A DNA stretch of 64,000 nt from JACRLW01 sp050181465 (GTDB lineage: Bacteria > Planctomycetota > UBA1135 > UBA2386). Of this stretch, positions 52,294 through 60,845 are shown one piece after another (position 1 is the stretch's first letter; each line of letters opens with the position of its first letter). Below the pieces are notes generated by a model, which saw only the letters and a program-made list of their open reading frames with translations, made no database searches and was not told the DNA's origin. Made by a program: the position numbers and the translations under genes. Location of the stretch: assembly GCA_050181465.1 (NCBI GenBank), contig JBFXDD010000001.1, forward strand, positions 186,001 to 250,000, in the 5' to 3' direction.

Positions 52294-52731
52294 TCAGTGG
52301 GGGCGTTCGGCCGTCGCAGCGATGTCGCGAAGGTCCTTGGCGCAAGAACGGACCATCAGCTTCGAGAGCAGGAAGATCAGCGGAGTGAGCAGTCGCGCCG
52401 GGAGCGATCTGGGCCGCACCTGGCTCTCCATCTCGAGGCGCGTCCCGCCGGCATCCGGAATGCATCGGACCGTCGACGTGACCTCGATACCCGGGACGAG
52501 ACCGCGCAACGTGTAGCTGTTCGGTGGAGACCACGCCACGACCTCCAACTCGACCGACTGCCGGCCGCGCCACTCGCGAAAACGAGTGCCGACTCCCGTG
52601 GGACCCTCGGTCAGCATCTCGACCTTGGTGATGACTCGGACGCGATCGGGAGCGTTCGCGAAGTCGGACGCGAGCTTCCACACGCGATCCGACGGCGCCG
52701 AGGAACGATGCGAGCAGAGCAGTGGCTTCAC
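52294..52731 (-). CDS. SRPBCC-fold (START-like) protein
   Basis: 145 residues from GTG at 52731. Opens with CSHRSSAPSDRVWKLASDFANAPDRVRVI and ends in a long helix (LIFLLSKLMVRSCAKDLRDIAATAE), typical of the SRPBCC (polyketide cyclase/Bet v1-like) fold: a hydrophobic ligand pocket. Last gene of the minus-strand group after the DUF1552 operon; ligand unknown. Confidence 0.8.
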   Translation of the reverse strand: MKPLLCSHRSSAPSDRVWKLASDFANAPDRVRVITKVEMLTEGPTGVGTRFREWRGRQSVELEVVAWSPPNSYTLRGLVPGIEVTSTVRCIPDAGGTRLEMESQVRPRSLPARLLTPLIFLLSKLMVRSCAKDLRDIAATAERPH

Positions 52732-52792
52732 GGGGTGGACCGATGCGGGGTGTCGACTTGGCGAGGATGGCCTGAGGATCTCGATACGCGAA

Positions 52793-53455
52793 TCAGCCCG
52801 CCGGATGCAACAACACCGGCCAGCCCGTCCGCGCGGAGTCGGCTGCAGCCGTTTCCAGGACGCCGATCGCGTGCTGCGCGAGCGCGCGAACCTCCCGGCC
52901 CCTCGGCTCGGTGCGCGCCCAGAGCGCAGCGTCCAGCGGCGTCGCAGCGAACAGACGTTCGCGCAGAAGCCCGCACTGGGTGGCGAGCGCGGTCGCGGAG
53001 CCGGCCGACAACTCATGACCGTCGGGCAACGGACACGGGAAGGTGAAGTCGAAGGCCGCCGGCAACCAAAGCTCCGGAACGAGGAGTTGATCGTACGGCG
53101 TATCGGCGAAATCGCTCTCGGCCATCGCGATCCACGCCGGATCGAGGCTCGGCTCCTTCGGCAACTGTGGCGGACAGGACGCGGAACCGCCGTGTGCGAG
53201 AAAGAGCTTCAACGCGAGGATGGCATCGAGCGGCAGATCATGACGGCACGGCTCTGCGTCCCCTTCGAACCATTGCAGAGGTCGAACGAGCAAGCCCTGC
53301 CGGGTGAGCCCCTCGCTGATCCAGTCGATCCACTCGGTGATCTTCTCGACGATCACGGCAGTCGTCGGGGCCGCTTCGCCTTCCTGGCGCGCGGCGACCG
53401 TGAGCGGCTCGCGATAGAACTCGGCGAGCGGACCGACGTAGAGCTCGACCCTCAT
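52793..53455 (-). CDS. Uncharacterised cytoplasmic protein
   Basis: 220 residues from the ATG at 53455, overlapping the DUF1552 stop as ATGA. No signal peptide. It has a helical middle (TTAVIVEKITEWIDWISEGLTRQGLL; DAILALKLFLAHGG) and a Pro/Trp-rich end. I do not recognise a family. Its position suggests a role linked to the DUF1592/DUF1552 proteins, or it is simply the next gene in the operon. Confidence 0.75.
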   Translation of the reverse strand: MRVELYVGPLAEFYREPLTVAARQEGEAAPTTAVIVEKITEWIDWISEGLTRQGLLVRPLQWFEGDAEPCRHDLPLDAILALKLFLAHGGSASCPPQLPKEPSLDPAWIAMAESDFADTPYDQLLVPELWLPAAFDFTFPCPLPDGHELSAGSATALATQCGLLRERLFAATPLDAALWARTEPRGREVRALAQHAIGVLETAAADSARTGWPVLLHPAG

Positions 53456-54810
53456 GCAGTGACCGCCTCCACGACGCCGGTGCTGTCGGCGAACGGGGTG
53501 TCCTTGCCGAGGATCGCCCAGAGAATCGTACGGTGCAAGTTCGCCAGCGGAGTCTTCTCGCGCTGCGCGACGACGCCTCGCGATCGAATGCGCCCACTCG
53601 CGTTGCCGGCCAGCAGGATCGGCAGTTCTGAATGGGCGTGGCTGTTGCCGTCGCTGATCCCGCTGCCGTACAGCACGACGCTGTTTCGCAGCACGTCGCC
53701 GTCGCCTTCGGACATCGCCGCGAGGCGACCGAGGAAACGCGCACACTGCTCGGCATGGAAGCGATTGATCTTGCCGATCGCTGCGAGCTTCACCGGATCG
53801 TTGCCGTGATGAGAGATCGTGTGGTGGCCGTCGGCGATACCGAGATGCGGGTAGCTGCGATCGCTGCCGGCGTTGCCGAGCATGAACGACACCACGCGCG
53901 TGCGTTCGGTCTGCAACGCGAGTGCGATGATCTCGTACATCGCGCTGAGCTGCCCCTCGATACCCTGCCCACGTGCCTGCTCGAGGAAGTCGCCGTCGAC
54001 GCGTCGCGCGGCGTCCCCTGCATTCTCCTCGTCGAGACGCTGGATCCGCAACTCGAGTTGACGCACGGCGTCGAGGTACTCGGCCAGACGGACTCGATCG
54101 GCGGCCGGCAACTTGCGATTCAGATCCTTCGCATCGGCCAATGCCAGATCGAGGATGCTGCGCTTGCGCGCCCGCTCGCGCGCGGCTGCCGCCGCGTCGG
54201 CCGCCGCATCGGGATCGCCGAAGAGCCGGGTGAAAGCGGCGCGCGGATCGGTCTCCTTGGCCACCGGCCGAGTGGGGGTCCGCCAGGAGATGTGATTGCT
54301 GTAGGCGCAGGAATAACCCGAGTCGCACACGCCGGCGGCAGCACCTCGTTCGAGGCCGAGTTCCAGACTCGGCAACAGACTCGCTCCACCGATCTCGCGA
54401 GCGAGCACCTGGTCGACGGAGATTCCGCAGTGGATGTCCTTGCCGCCGGTCTTCTTCGCTCGAGCACAGGTGAGGAAAGTCGCCGCCGCACGCGCGTGAT
54501 CACCGGGGCCGTCCTCGCGACCACGGCCGGCGTCGATCTCGGCGTCGAGGACGACCGACAGCCGCTTGCGCAGCGGTGCAAAGGGTTCGAGCAAGGGCGG
54601 CAGCGCGGCGTCCAGGCTGCGCTGCTGCGGCAGCCAGTCGTCCATCTTCATGCCGTTGGGCGCAAAGACGAACACCGCGCGAGCGGGTGTCGGTGCGGGC
54701 GAGCGCAGCGACGGGAGCATCGACTCCAGCCAGGGCACGGCGATGGACACGCCCAGACCGCGCAGGACCGTGCGACGCGAGAGAACGGTGCGCAAAGGAT
54801 GAGAGCTCAT
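53452..54810 (-). CDS. DUF1552 protein, Tat-exported
   Basis: 452 residues from the ATG at 54810. Twin-arginine signal LSRRTVLRGLGVSIAVPWLESML (1-32). FVFAPNGMKMDDWLP, LDAEIDAGRGREDGPGDHARAAATFLTCARA, CGISVDQVLAREIGG, YSCAYSNHISWRTPTRP, HHTISHHGND and GSGISDGNSHAHSELPILLAGNASG are the conserved DUF1552 (sulfatase-like/alkaline-phosphatase-superfamily-like) blocks. One base separates it from the upstream DUF1592 gene. In planctomycetes the pair is thought to form an exported complex of unknown substrate. Confidence 0.92.
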   Translation of the reverse strand: MSSHPLRTVLSRRTVLRGLGVSIAVPWLESMLPSLRSPAPTPARAVFVFAPNGMKMDDWLPQQRSLDAALPPLLEPFAPLRKRLSVVLDAEIDAGRGREDGPGDHARAAATFLTCARAKKTGGKDIHCGISVDQVLAREIGGASLLPSLELGLERGAAAGVCDSGYSCAYSNHISWRTPTRPVAKETDPRAAFTRLFGDPDAAADAAAAARERARKRSILDLALADAKDLNRKLPAADRVRLAEYLDAVRQLELRIQRLDEENAGDAARRVDGDFLEQARGQGIEGQLSAMYEIIALALQTERTRVVSFMLGNAGSDRSYPHLGIADGHHTISHHGNDPVKLAAIGKINRFHAEQCARFLGRLAAMSEGDGDVLRNSVVLYGSGISDGNSHAHSELPILLAGNASGRIRSRGVVAQREKTPLANLHRTILWAILGKDTPFADSTGVVEAVTA

Positions 54811-54811
54811 G

Positions 54812-57130
54812 TCAGTCGCGAGCGGGTGCTCGGGAAGTGAAGGCGGGCATCTCGACGATTGCGAGAACCAGGTCTTCGATCGTCGGATCTTCGGGAAGTC
54901 GAGCCAAGACCCCATCGAGCGCAAGCTCGTCCGCCGGACGAAGATCGCGACCGAGTGCGAAGTGGAACAACTTGTGGAGCAAGGTGCGCGGCAATCGGTT
55001 GCGCGCGAGGATCCAGTCACGCAGATCGACGGCGCTCTTCAAGTGCGTGCCGTCCCGCAGGATCGAGCTCGCGTCCACGTCCCGCAAGCGACCCAACGGA
55101 TCGAGAGCCTCGAGTGCGAGTCCGAGCGGATCGATTGAATCGTGACAGCTTGCGCACGCCGGATTCGCGCGGTGCAACGCGAGCTGCTTGCGCATGTCCG
55201 CCGGATCGTCGACCGTCGCATTCGGCGGGAAGCTGTCGCTGCCGGGTGCCGGTGGGGGCGGTGGATCGTCGAGCAGTTCCGTGAGGACCCACTTGCCGCG
55301 GCGGACCACGGAGGTGCGAGTCGGGTGCGAAGTCAGCGCCAGAATTCCGGCGTGCCCGAGCAATCCCACCCGTCGCTCTCGCGGCAATTCCACGCGCATG
55401 ACGGCTGCGCCGCGATCGACTTCGATCCCGTACAGCTTGCACAGTCGATCATCGACGAAGCTGTGTGTAGACGTCAGTAGTTCGCTGACCGGTGCGCCGC
55501 GCGTCAGAACGTCGTGAAACAAGAGTTCGCTCTCCCGTCGCATCGACCGGGCGAGTTCACGATCGAACTCCACGAACCGTTGCGGGTCCATGATCATCTC
55601 GTCGAGGCGCCGAAGCTCGAGCCATTGCGCAGCGAAGTTGGTCGCCAACGCTTCCGCGCGCGGATCGCGCAGCATGCGTCGCGCGGTCTCGACCAGGACT
55701 CCCGGTCGCGACAACAGCTTCTTGCGGGCTGCTTCGAGCAGCGGCTCGTCCGGCGTGGTCGACCACAAGAAATACGACAGGCGCACGGCCAACGAGGCAT
55801 CGTCGAGCGGCTCGATCCCCTCGCTGGTTCGCGCTGCACGTTCCGCGCGGAACAAGAAGCTCGGCGAGACCAACATCGCAGCGAGAACGTCGCGCAACGC
55901 CGCCCGCATGCCCGAAGACTCGCGTGCGGTCATCGCGGCGAGATACCGTGTGCGCTCGGTAGCGCCGACCGGTCGCCGAAGGACCCGCGGCAAGAGTCGA
56001 TCGAGCACGCGCGTGCTGCGTTGGCGGAAGTTGCCGCGCGCGGGATCGGCAGTCGCCAGCCAAGTCTCGAGCGGCATCGGCTCGCGACGATCCAGAGGTC
56101 CCTCGACCAAGAGGGCCGCGACGAACAGGTTGCGATCGCGCTGCGAGGGATCGGGGTGATTCGGCGCGTAGTGGTCGTTGAGGAAGTAGGCACCGACGAG
56201 CGCCTGCTCGCGCAGGTCGGATTCGATCCAGTGGGTCTCGGGTGCTTCGCGCGTTCCAATCACGTCGAACACGGCACGGTTGCGGCCGTCGACGCGCAGG
56301 CGCATCTTGACCACCTCGTCGCCCGCCTGCATTCCCCACACCTGGGCGCCGATTCGATAACGGCCTGCGCGCGGCAAGTCGAACCGCGCACTCGCTTCGC
56401 CGTTCGAGATGAGCATGACGCCGTTGGCCCTGCGCGTGTCGGGAATCGAACTCTCGAGATGGATTCCGTCGACGCGCCGCAGAGTCGGGATCGCGGGCTC
56501 TTCGTCGGGAAGCGCGCGATCGGCGATGAGCAACGCGAGATCGGCGAACTTCTCGAGATGGAGTGGGGACAGCGAGCGAGCGTCGCCGTGATTGTCGAAG
56601 CCGTGCGCGAGGTCGTCGTTCGGCAAGGACTCGATGCCGATCGTGACGCCGGTGAGATCGAAGATCGTGCGCTGATACTCGACGCGGCTGAGCCGTCGCA
56701 TCGTGACGCGACCAGGATCGGTCGGGAGCGACTCGCGGAGCGAGCCCAGGTGCCGAGCCAAAGCATCCAGCGCCTGGGCGCGAGCCGTCGCTGTGGGCTG
56801 CGGCTCGTCTTGTGGCGGCATGTCGCCGGACTCGACAGCCTCGCGCGCACGCAGCCACTCGCCGAGATCATCGGTCGGATCGGCGTCCTCGAAGCCTTCG
56901 ATACGGAAGTCACCCTCGACGTCCGGGCCGCTGTGGCACTTGGCGCAGTGCTCTCGCAAGAAGGCCAGCGGCGCGCCCGAGGTCGACGGCGGTGCGATGG
57001 GGGCCGACGGCTGGGACTGGGCGCAAAGGCCTTCGAGCGCAGCGACGAGTGTTACCAGCGCGGCAACGAGTTCGATCGGCGCGATGCCGAGCAGCGAGCG
57101 GGCACGCGAAGTCACGCCACGGGAGAGCAC
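54812..57130 (-). CDS. Planctomycete cytochrome-like DUF1587/1592/1588/1585 protein
   Basis: 772 residues from GTG at 57130. Signal peptide to about residue 38. CxxCH heme motif C62-C65-H66 (HCAKCHSGPD) opens a cytochrome-c-like domain; a second CxxCH lies near 665 (CASCHDSIDPLG). DUF1587 at about 140-210, DUF1595, DUF1592 at about 430-560 (AVRLSYFLWSTTPD), DUF1588 at about 590-690, DUF1585 at about 700-765. An exported multi-domain redox-type protein of unknown reaction. Promoter TAGGGT directly before the start. Confidence 0.92.
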   Translation of the reverse strand: MLSRGVTSRARSLLGIAPIELVAALVTLVAALEGLCAQSQPSAPIAPPSTSGAPLAFLREHCAKCHSGPDVEGDFRIEGFEDADPTDDLGEWLRAREAVESGDMPPQDEPQPTATARAQALDALARHLGSLRESLPTDPGRVTMRRLSRVEYQRTIFDLTGVTIGIESLPNDDLAHGFDNHGDARSLSPLHLEKFADLALLIADRALPDEEPAIPTLRRVDGIHLESSIPDTRRANGVMLISNGEASARFDLPRAGRYRIGAQVWGMQAGDEVVKMRLRVDGRNRAVFDVIGTREAPETHWIESDLREQALVGAYFLNDHYAPNHPDPSQRDRNLFVAALLVEGPLDRREPMPLETWLATADPARGNFRQRSTRVLDRLLPRVLRRPVGATERTRYLAAMTARESSGMRAALRDVLAAMLVSPSFLFRAERAARTSEGIEPLDDASLAVRLSYFLWSTTPDEPLLEAARKKLLSRPGVLVETARRMLRDPRAEALATNFAAQWLELRRLDEMIMDPQRFVEFDRELARSMRRESELLFHDVLTRGAPVSELLTSTHSFVDDRLCKLYGIEVDRGAAVMRVELPRERRVGLLGHAGILALTSHPTRTSVVRRGKWVLTELLDDPPPPPAPGSDSFPPNATVDDPADMRKQLALHRANPACASCHDSIDPLGLALEALDPLGRLRDVDASSILRDGTHLKSAVDLRDWILARNRLPRTLLHKLFHFALGRDLRPADELALDGVLARLPEDPTIEDLVLAIVEMPAFTSRAPARD

Positions 57131-57136
57131 GTCGAA

Positions 57137-57142
57137 ACCCTA
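57137..57142 (-). promoter_or_regulatory. Putative -10 box TAGGGT
   Basis: On the minus strand GT-TAGGGT ends six bases before the GTG at 57130, implying a leaderless message for the DUF1592 operon. Confidence 0.45.
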
Positions 57143-57265
57143 ACCGAATCGGCGCGTCGGCGTGCGGCGCCGCGGGATGTCCGAGACTCCCCGGGGGACC
57201 TCCTCGGGACTTCCGAAGAACCTCGCGTCGCACGGGACCGGAATGGTCGGCCCCGTGCGTCGCGA

Positions 57266-57339
57266 TGGGCGTTACTGGGCTCGAACCAGTGACCCCCAGC
57301 TTGTCGAGCTGGTGCTCTAGCCAACTGAGCTAAACGCCC
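57266..57339 (-). tRNA. tRNA-Val (GAC)
   Basis: Cloverleaf on the minus strand: acceptor GGGCGTT/AACGCCC with discriminator A at 57266, D arm GCTC...GAGC, anticodon stem CCAGC/GCTGG, loop TCGACAA with anticodon GAC, T arm ACTGG-TTCGAGC-CCAGT. No encoded CCA. The base before the anticodon (position 33) reads C in place of the almost invariant T. Confidence 0.93.
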
Positions 57340-57425
57340 GCGAGGGCGGAGAGAAGTAACCAGTGCCGCAGACCGAAGCAAGCCCGTTTCCGATCGTCGC
57401 GAGCGGGACCGAGGGGGTGCGTCGC

Positions 57426-57431
57426 TATACT
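57426..57431 (+). promoter_or_regulatory. Putative -10 box TATACT for ald
   Basis: GC-TATACT, the best -10 match in the window, 44 bases before the ATG at 57476. A purine run GAAAGG lies 15-20 bases before the ATG. Confidence 0.5.
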
Positions 57432-57475
57432 CCGCGCCCCAACTCGTCCCCGTTCGAAAGGCACTGCTTCTCACG

Positions 57476-58585
57476 ATGATCATCGGCGTCCCCAAGGAGA
57501 TCAAACCCCAGGAAAACCGCATCGGTGCCGTCCCGGCGATGGTGCACGGCCTGGTCGAAGCCGGCCACGCCGTCCTGGTCCAGAAAGGCGGCGGGCTCGG
57601 GGCAGGCATCTCCGACAGCGCCTTCGAAGCTGCGGGAGCTCGCATCGCGGCGACGGCCGAGGAGGTCTACGGGAAAGCGGACATGATCGTGAAGGTCAAG
57701 GAACCGCTCGCGGCCGAGTACCCGCTGATCAAGCCGGGCCAACTGCTCTTCACCTACTTCCATTTCGCGGCCAGCCAGGAGCTGACCGACGCGATGCTGC
57801 GCTCGGGCGCGCAATGCTTCGCCTACGAGACCCTGGAGGTCCAACGCCGACTGCCGCTGCTCACGCCGATGAGCGAAGTCGCCGGCCGCATGGCCATCCA
57901 GGTGGGGGCGGCGTCGCTCGAGTCGCACAACGGCGGCCGCGGCATCCTGCTCGGGGGCGTGCCGGGTGTCGAACCGGCGACGGTGCTGGTGCTCGGCGGC
58001 GGCGTCGTCGGGACCCAGGCGGCGAAGATGGCAGCGGGGCTCGGCGCGAACGTGATCCTGATGGACATCGACCTCGAGCGCCTTCGCTATCTCGCCGACG
58101 TGATGCCGGCGAATGTGCATCTGCTGCACAGCAACCCCTTCGCCATCCGCGAACAGTTGCCGCACGCCGACCTCGTCGTCGGCGCCGTTCTGGTCCACGG
58201 TGCTCGGGCGCCGCGACTGGTTCGACGGGACGACCTCAAGATCATGAAGGACGACGGCCCGGTGATCGTCGACGTCGCCGTCGATCAAGGTGGTTGTGTC
58301 GAGACCTGCAAGCCCACGACGCACGAGAATCCGACCTACGTGATCGACGGCGTGATCCACTACTGCGTCGCGAACATGCCCGGCGCGGTGCCACGCACCT
58401 CGACCTTCGCGCTCACGAATGCGACGGCGCCCTACGCGATTCGCCTCGCCGGTCTCGGCGCGAAGGCGGCGATCAAGGATCCGACTCTGCGCACCGCGGC
58501 GAACGTGTTGGCAGGCAAGGTCACCCATCCAGGCGTCGCCGAAGCCTTCGGCTACGACTACGTGCCGGCGGAGCAGGCGCTCTGA
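57476..58585 (+). CDS. ald: Alanine dehydrogenase
   Basis: 369 residues. NAD-dependent L-alanine to pyruvate and ammonia. IGVPKEIKPQENRIGAVPA (3-21), KVKEPLAAEY (catalytic Lys region), FTYFHFAAS, SEVAGRMAIQVGA, LGGGVVGTQAAKMAAGLGA (NAD-binding), VDVAVDQGGCVET and VANMPGAVPRTSTFAL. Full length, all catalytic positions present. Followed 47 bases later by uppP. Confidence 0.95.
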   Translation: MIIGVPKEIKPQENRIGAVPAMVHGLVEAGHAVLVQKGGGLGAGISDSAFEAAGARIAATAEEVYGKADMIVKVKEPLAAEYPLIKPGQLLFTYFHFAASQELTDAMLRSGAQCFAYETLEVQRRLPLLTPMSEVAGRMAIQVGAASLESHNGGRGILLGGVPGVEPATVLVLGGGVVGTQAAKMAAGLGANVILMDIDLERLRYLADVMPANVHLLHSNPFAIREQLPHADLVVGAVLVHGARAPRLVRRDDLKIMKDDGPVIVDVAVDQGGCVETCKPTTHENPTYVIDGVIHYCVANMPGAVPRTSTFALTNATAPYAIRLAGLGAKAAIKDPTLRTAANVLAGKVTHPGVAEAFGYDYVPAEQAL

Positions 58586-58632
58586 CGACCTTGGACGCAG
58601 CCGCCGGAGTCGCGGCGGAGACGGACGACGCG

Positions 58633-59457
58633 GTGCAGTTGGTCGCACCGGGCTTCCTAGCCGCGTGCATCCTCGGCGTCGTCGAAGGCGTGACCGAGTT
58701 CCTGCCGGTGAGCAGCACCGGGCACCTGATCGTCGCGAATCGTCTGCTCGGACAATCCGACCCGACGTTTGAAGTTGGGATTCAGGCCGGGGCGATCACC
58801 GCCATCGTCGTCCTGTATTGGCGGCGGTTGATCGCTGCGGCGCGCAGCATGTTTGCCGGCGGCAGCAGTCTGGCCAGCAACCTGCTGATCTTGATCGTGA
58901 TGGCAGCGATTCCCGCCATCGTGCTCGGTCTCCTGCTCGACGACTTCCTCGACGCACATCTGTTCCGCCCGAGCGTGGTGGCGACGACCATGGTCGTCGG
59001 CGGCGTCCTGCTGCTGGTTCTCGAGAGATGGTTGCGGCGCCGCAGCACCGCACCGAGCGACATCACTGCGCTGACTCCGCGCAGCGCGGTCGTCGTCGGA
59101 CTCTTCCAGTGCTTGGCATTGATCCCCGGCACCAGTCGATCCGGCGCGACGATCGCCGGCGGCCTGCTGTGCGGTCTGTCGCGCGTCGCCGCAGCAGAGT
59201 TCTCGTTCCTCTTGGGTCTGCCGATCCTCTACGGCGCATGCGCGCTCAAGCTCTGGAAAGCCAAGGACGTGATCGACGGTCAGTATGCGATCGACCTTTC
59301 GATCGGCGCCGTCGTCAGCTTCGTGACCGCAATCGCAGTGGTGGTGCCCTTCGTGCGCTTCCTGCAGCGCCACACCTTCGCGCCGTTCGCGCATTACCGC
59401 ATCCTCGGCGGGATCGCACTCGCACTCTTGATCTGGTTTCGCGTGATTCCGGCCTGA
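58633..59457 (+). CDS. uppP: Undecaprenyl-diphosphatase
   Basis: 274 residues from GTG at 58633, chosen because it places the first helix as in other members (QLVAPGFLAACILGVVEG). Conserved EGVTEFLPVSSTGHL and PGTSRSGATIAGG active-site blocks, and seven or eight membrane helices. Recycles the lipid carrier used for peptidoglycan and surface glycans, so it supports the glycan genes of this region. A TTG at 58591 would add 14 residues. Confidence 0.94.
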   Translation: MQLVAPGFLAACILGVVEGVTEFLPVSSTGHLIVANRLLGQSDPTFEVGIQAGAITAIVVLYWRRLIAAARSMFAGGSSLASNLLILIVMAAIPAIVLGLLLDDFLDAHLFRPSVVATTMVVGGVLLLVLERWLRRRSTAPSDITALTPRSAVVVGLFQCLALIPGTSRSGATIAGGLLCGLSRVAAAEFSFLLGLPILYGACALKLWKAKDVIDGQYAIDLSIGAVVSFVTAIAVVVPFVRFLQRHTFAPFAHYRILGGIALALLIWFRVIPA

Positions 59458-59464
59458 GGCGAAC

Positions 59465-59791
59465 TCAGACCTTGCGGTAACCCAAAGCGCGGATCACCGT
59501 GAGCACTTCGCTCCAGGTGGGGAACGGACGGCCGTTCTCGAGCTTGAAGCGGTCCAACGCCGCGATGAACTCCATCTCCTCGGGGCCGAGGTCGTGTTCC
59601 ATCGGTGCCGAACGCGCTGGTTGACCCTGGATCTTTGGCTCGCGCGTGAGCGACTGCGGTGAGCGCTCGCCTTCTTCGATCGGGGCCTTGGAGCGACGTG
59701 CCGCGGAAGTCGGCTTGGTCACCGGCGCCGCGGACTTCGCCGCCCGCGTGCGCGTTCGGACCTCACCCTTCTTCTGCTTCGTCGGACTCAT
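59465..59791 (-). CDS. Small planctomycete protein with FPTWSEVL motif
   Basis: 108 residues from ATG at 59791. The first 65 residues are Lys/Arg/Thr/Pro-rich and look disordered. The last 40 (EFIAALDRFKLENGRPFPTW then SEVLTVIRALGYRK) match a short C-terminal motif common in small planctomycete proteins of unknown role. Overlaps the end of mtnA by 29 bases; last gene of the purC group. Confidence 0.7.
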   Translation of the reverse strand: MSPTKQKKGEVRTRTRAAKSAAPVTKPTSAARRSKAPIEEGERSPQSLTREPKIQGQPARSAPMEHDLGPEEMEFIAALDRFKLENGRPFPTWSEVLTVIRALGYRKV

Positions 59792-60845
59792 GCTCGAGAT
59801 ATCGACCACCGCTGAGCGCGAGCTTGACGCTGCGAGGGTTGGCACCGTGCAGCAGCCCGACGTCGGTGCAGAAGCCGGTGATCCACCGACCCGGCGTGAC
59901 ATCGAAGGCGGGGTTGCGCGCGCGCGTGCCGCCGGCGGCGATGGAATGGCCGAGGATCGACAGCACCTCCGCGGGATCGCGCTCCTCGATGGGAATCTCG
60001 GCACCGCTGGACAGGGTCGGATCGAAAGTGGTGCGAGGTGCGACGACCCAAAACGGAATCTCGTGCACTTTCGCAGCGAGAGCTAGGCCGTAGGTGCCGA
60101 TCTTGTTGGCGACATCGCCATTGCGAGCGATGCGATCCGCGCCGACGAGCACGAGGTCGACCTCGCCTCGCGCCATGAGACTCGCGGCCGCGCCGTCGAC
60201 GATCACTTCGTGCGGGATGCCGGCGGCACGAAGTTCGAGCGCGGTCAGCCGCGCACCTTGGAGCAATGGACGAGTCTCGTCGGCAAGAACCGAGAATCGC
60301 GTTCCGGCGGCGTGCGCGGCGAAGACGACGGCGAGCGCGGTGCCGTCGCCGGCAGTCGCGAGCCGCCCGGTGTTGCAGTGGGTGAGCACTCGCGCACCGT
60401 CACGGATCAACTCGGCGCCGGCAGCCGCCATCGCGCTGCACAGCGCGCGGTCCTCGTCGTGGAGGGCTCGCGCGGCCGTGAGCACGGTCGCGGGGTCGCC
60501 GTCGGGCGCAGCAGCGAGGACTCGATCGAGCGCCGCGCCGAGGTTGACGGCGGTCGGCCGCGTGGCGCGGAGCGCGGCCGCGGCCAGGCCGAGCGCGAGT
60601 CGTCGTTCACGCGAGGGTCGTCTTGCGACCGCCAACACCAGCGCATACGCGGCGGTGACACCGATCGCGGGGGCACCGCGCACGCTCAGCCGCAGGATCG
60701 CGTCGCACACGGCATCGACGTCGCGAAGGACGAGGACCTCGGTCGCGTGAGGCAACCGCGTCTGATCGAGCAATTCCAGAGCGCCGTCGATGCCGCCGTT
60801 CCAGGCGATGGTCGGCGGCAGCGGAGACGGCAGGCGCGCGGTCAT
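59763..60845 (-). CDS. mtnA: S-methyl-5-thioribose-1-phosphate isomerase
   Basis: 360 residues from ATG at 60845, overlapping the purC stop as ATGA. Methionine salvage. LSVRGAPAIGVTAAY, THCNTGRLAT (catalytic Cys), DGAAASLM and VGADRIARNGDVANKIGTYGLA (catalytic Asp) are all present. No other methionine-salvage gene is nearby. It overlaps the small protein gene by 29 bases. Confidence 0.94.
   Translation of the reverse strand: MTARLPSPLPPTIAWNGGIDGALELLDQTRLPHATEVLVLRDVDAVCDAILRLSVRGAPAIGVTAAYALVLAVARRPSRERRLALGLAAAALRATRPTAVNLGAALDRVLAAAPDGDPATVLTAARALHDEDRALCSAMAAAGAELIRDGARVLTHCNTGRLATAGDGTALAVVFAAHAAGTRFSVLADETRPLLQGARLTALELRAAGIPHEVIVDGAAASLMARGEVDLVLVGADRIARNGDVANKIGTYGLALAAKVHEIPFWVVAPRTTFDPTLSSGAEIPIEERDPAEVLSILGHSIAAGGTRARNPAFDVTPGRWITGFCTDVGLLHGANPRSVKLALSGGRYLEHESDEAEEG

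Noticed and set aside
57333..57348. Hairpin CGCCC-GCGA-GGGCG at the 5' side of the tRNA as a terminator
   Set aside because: It overlaps the acceptor stem and has no T run.
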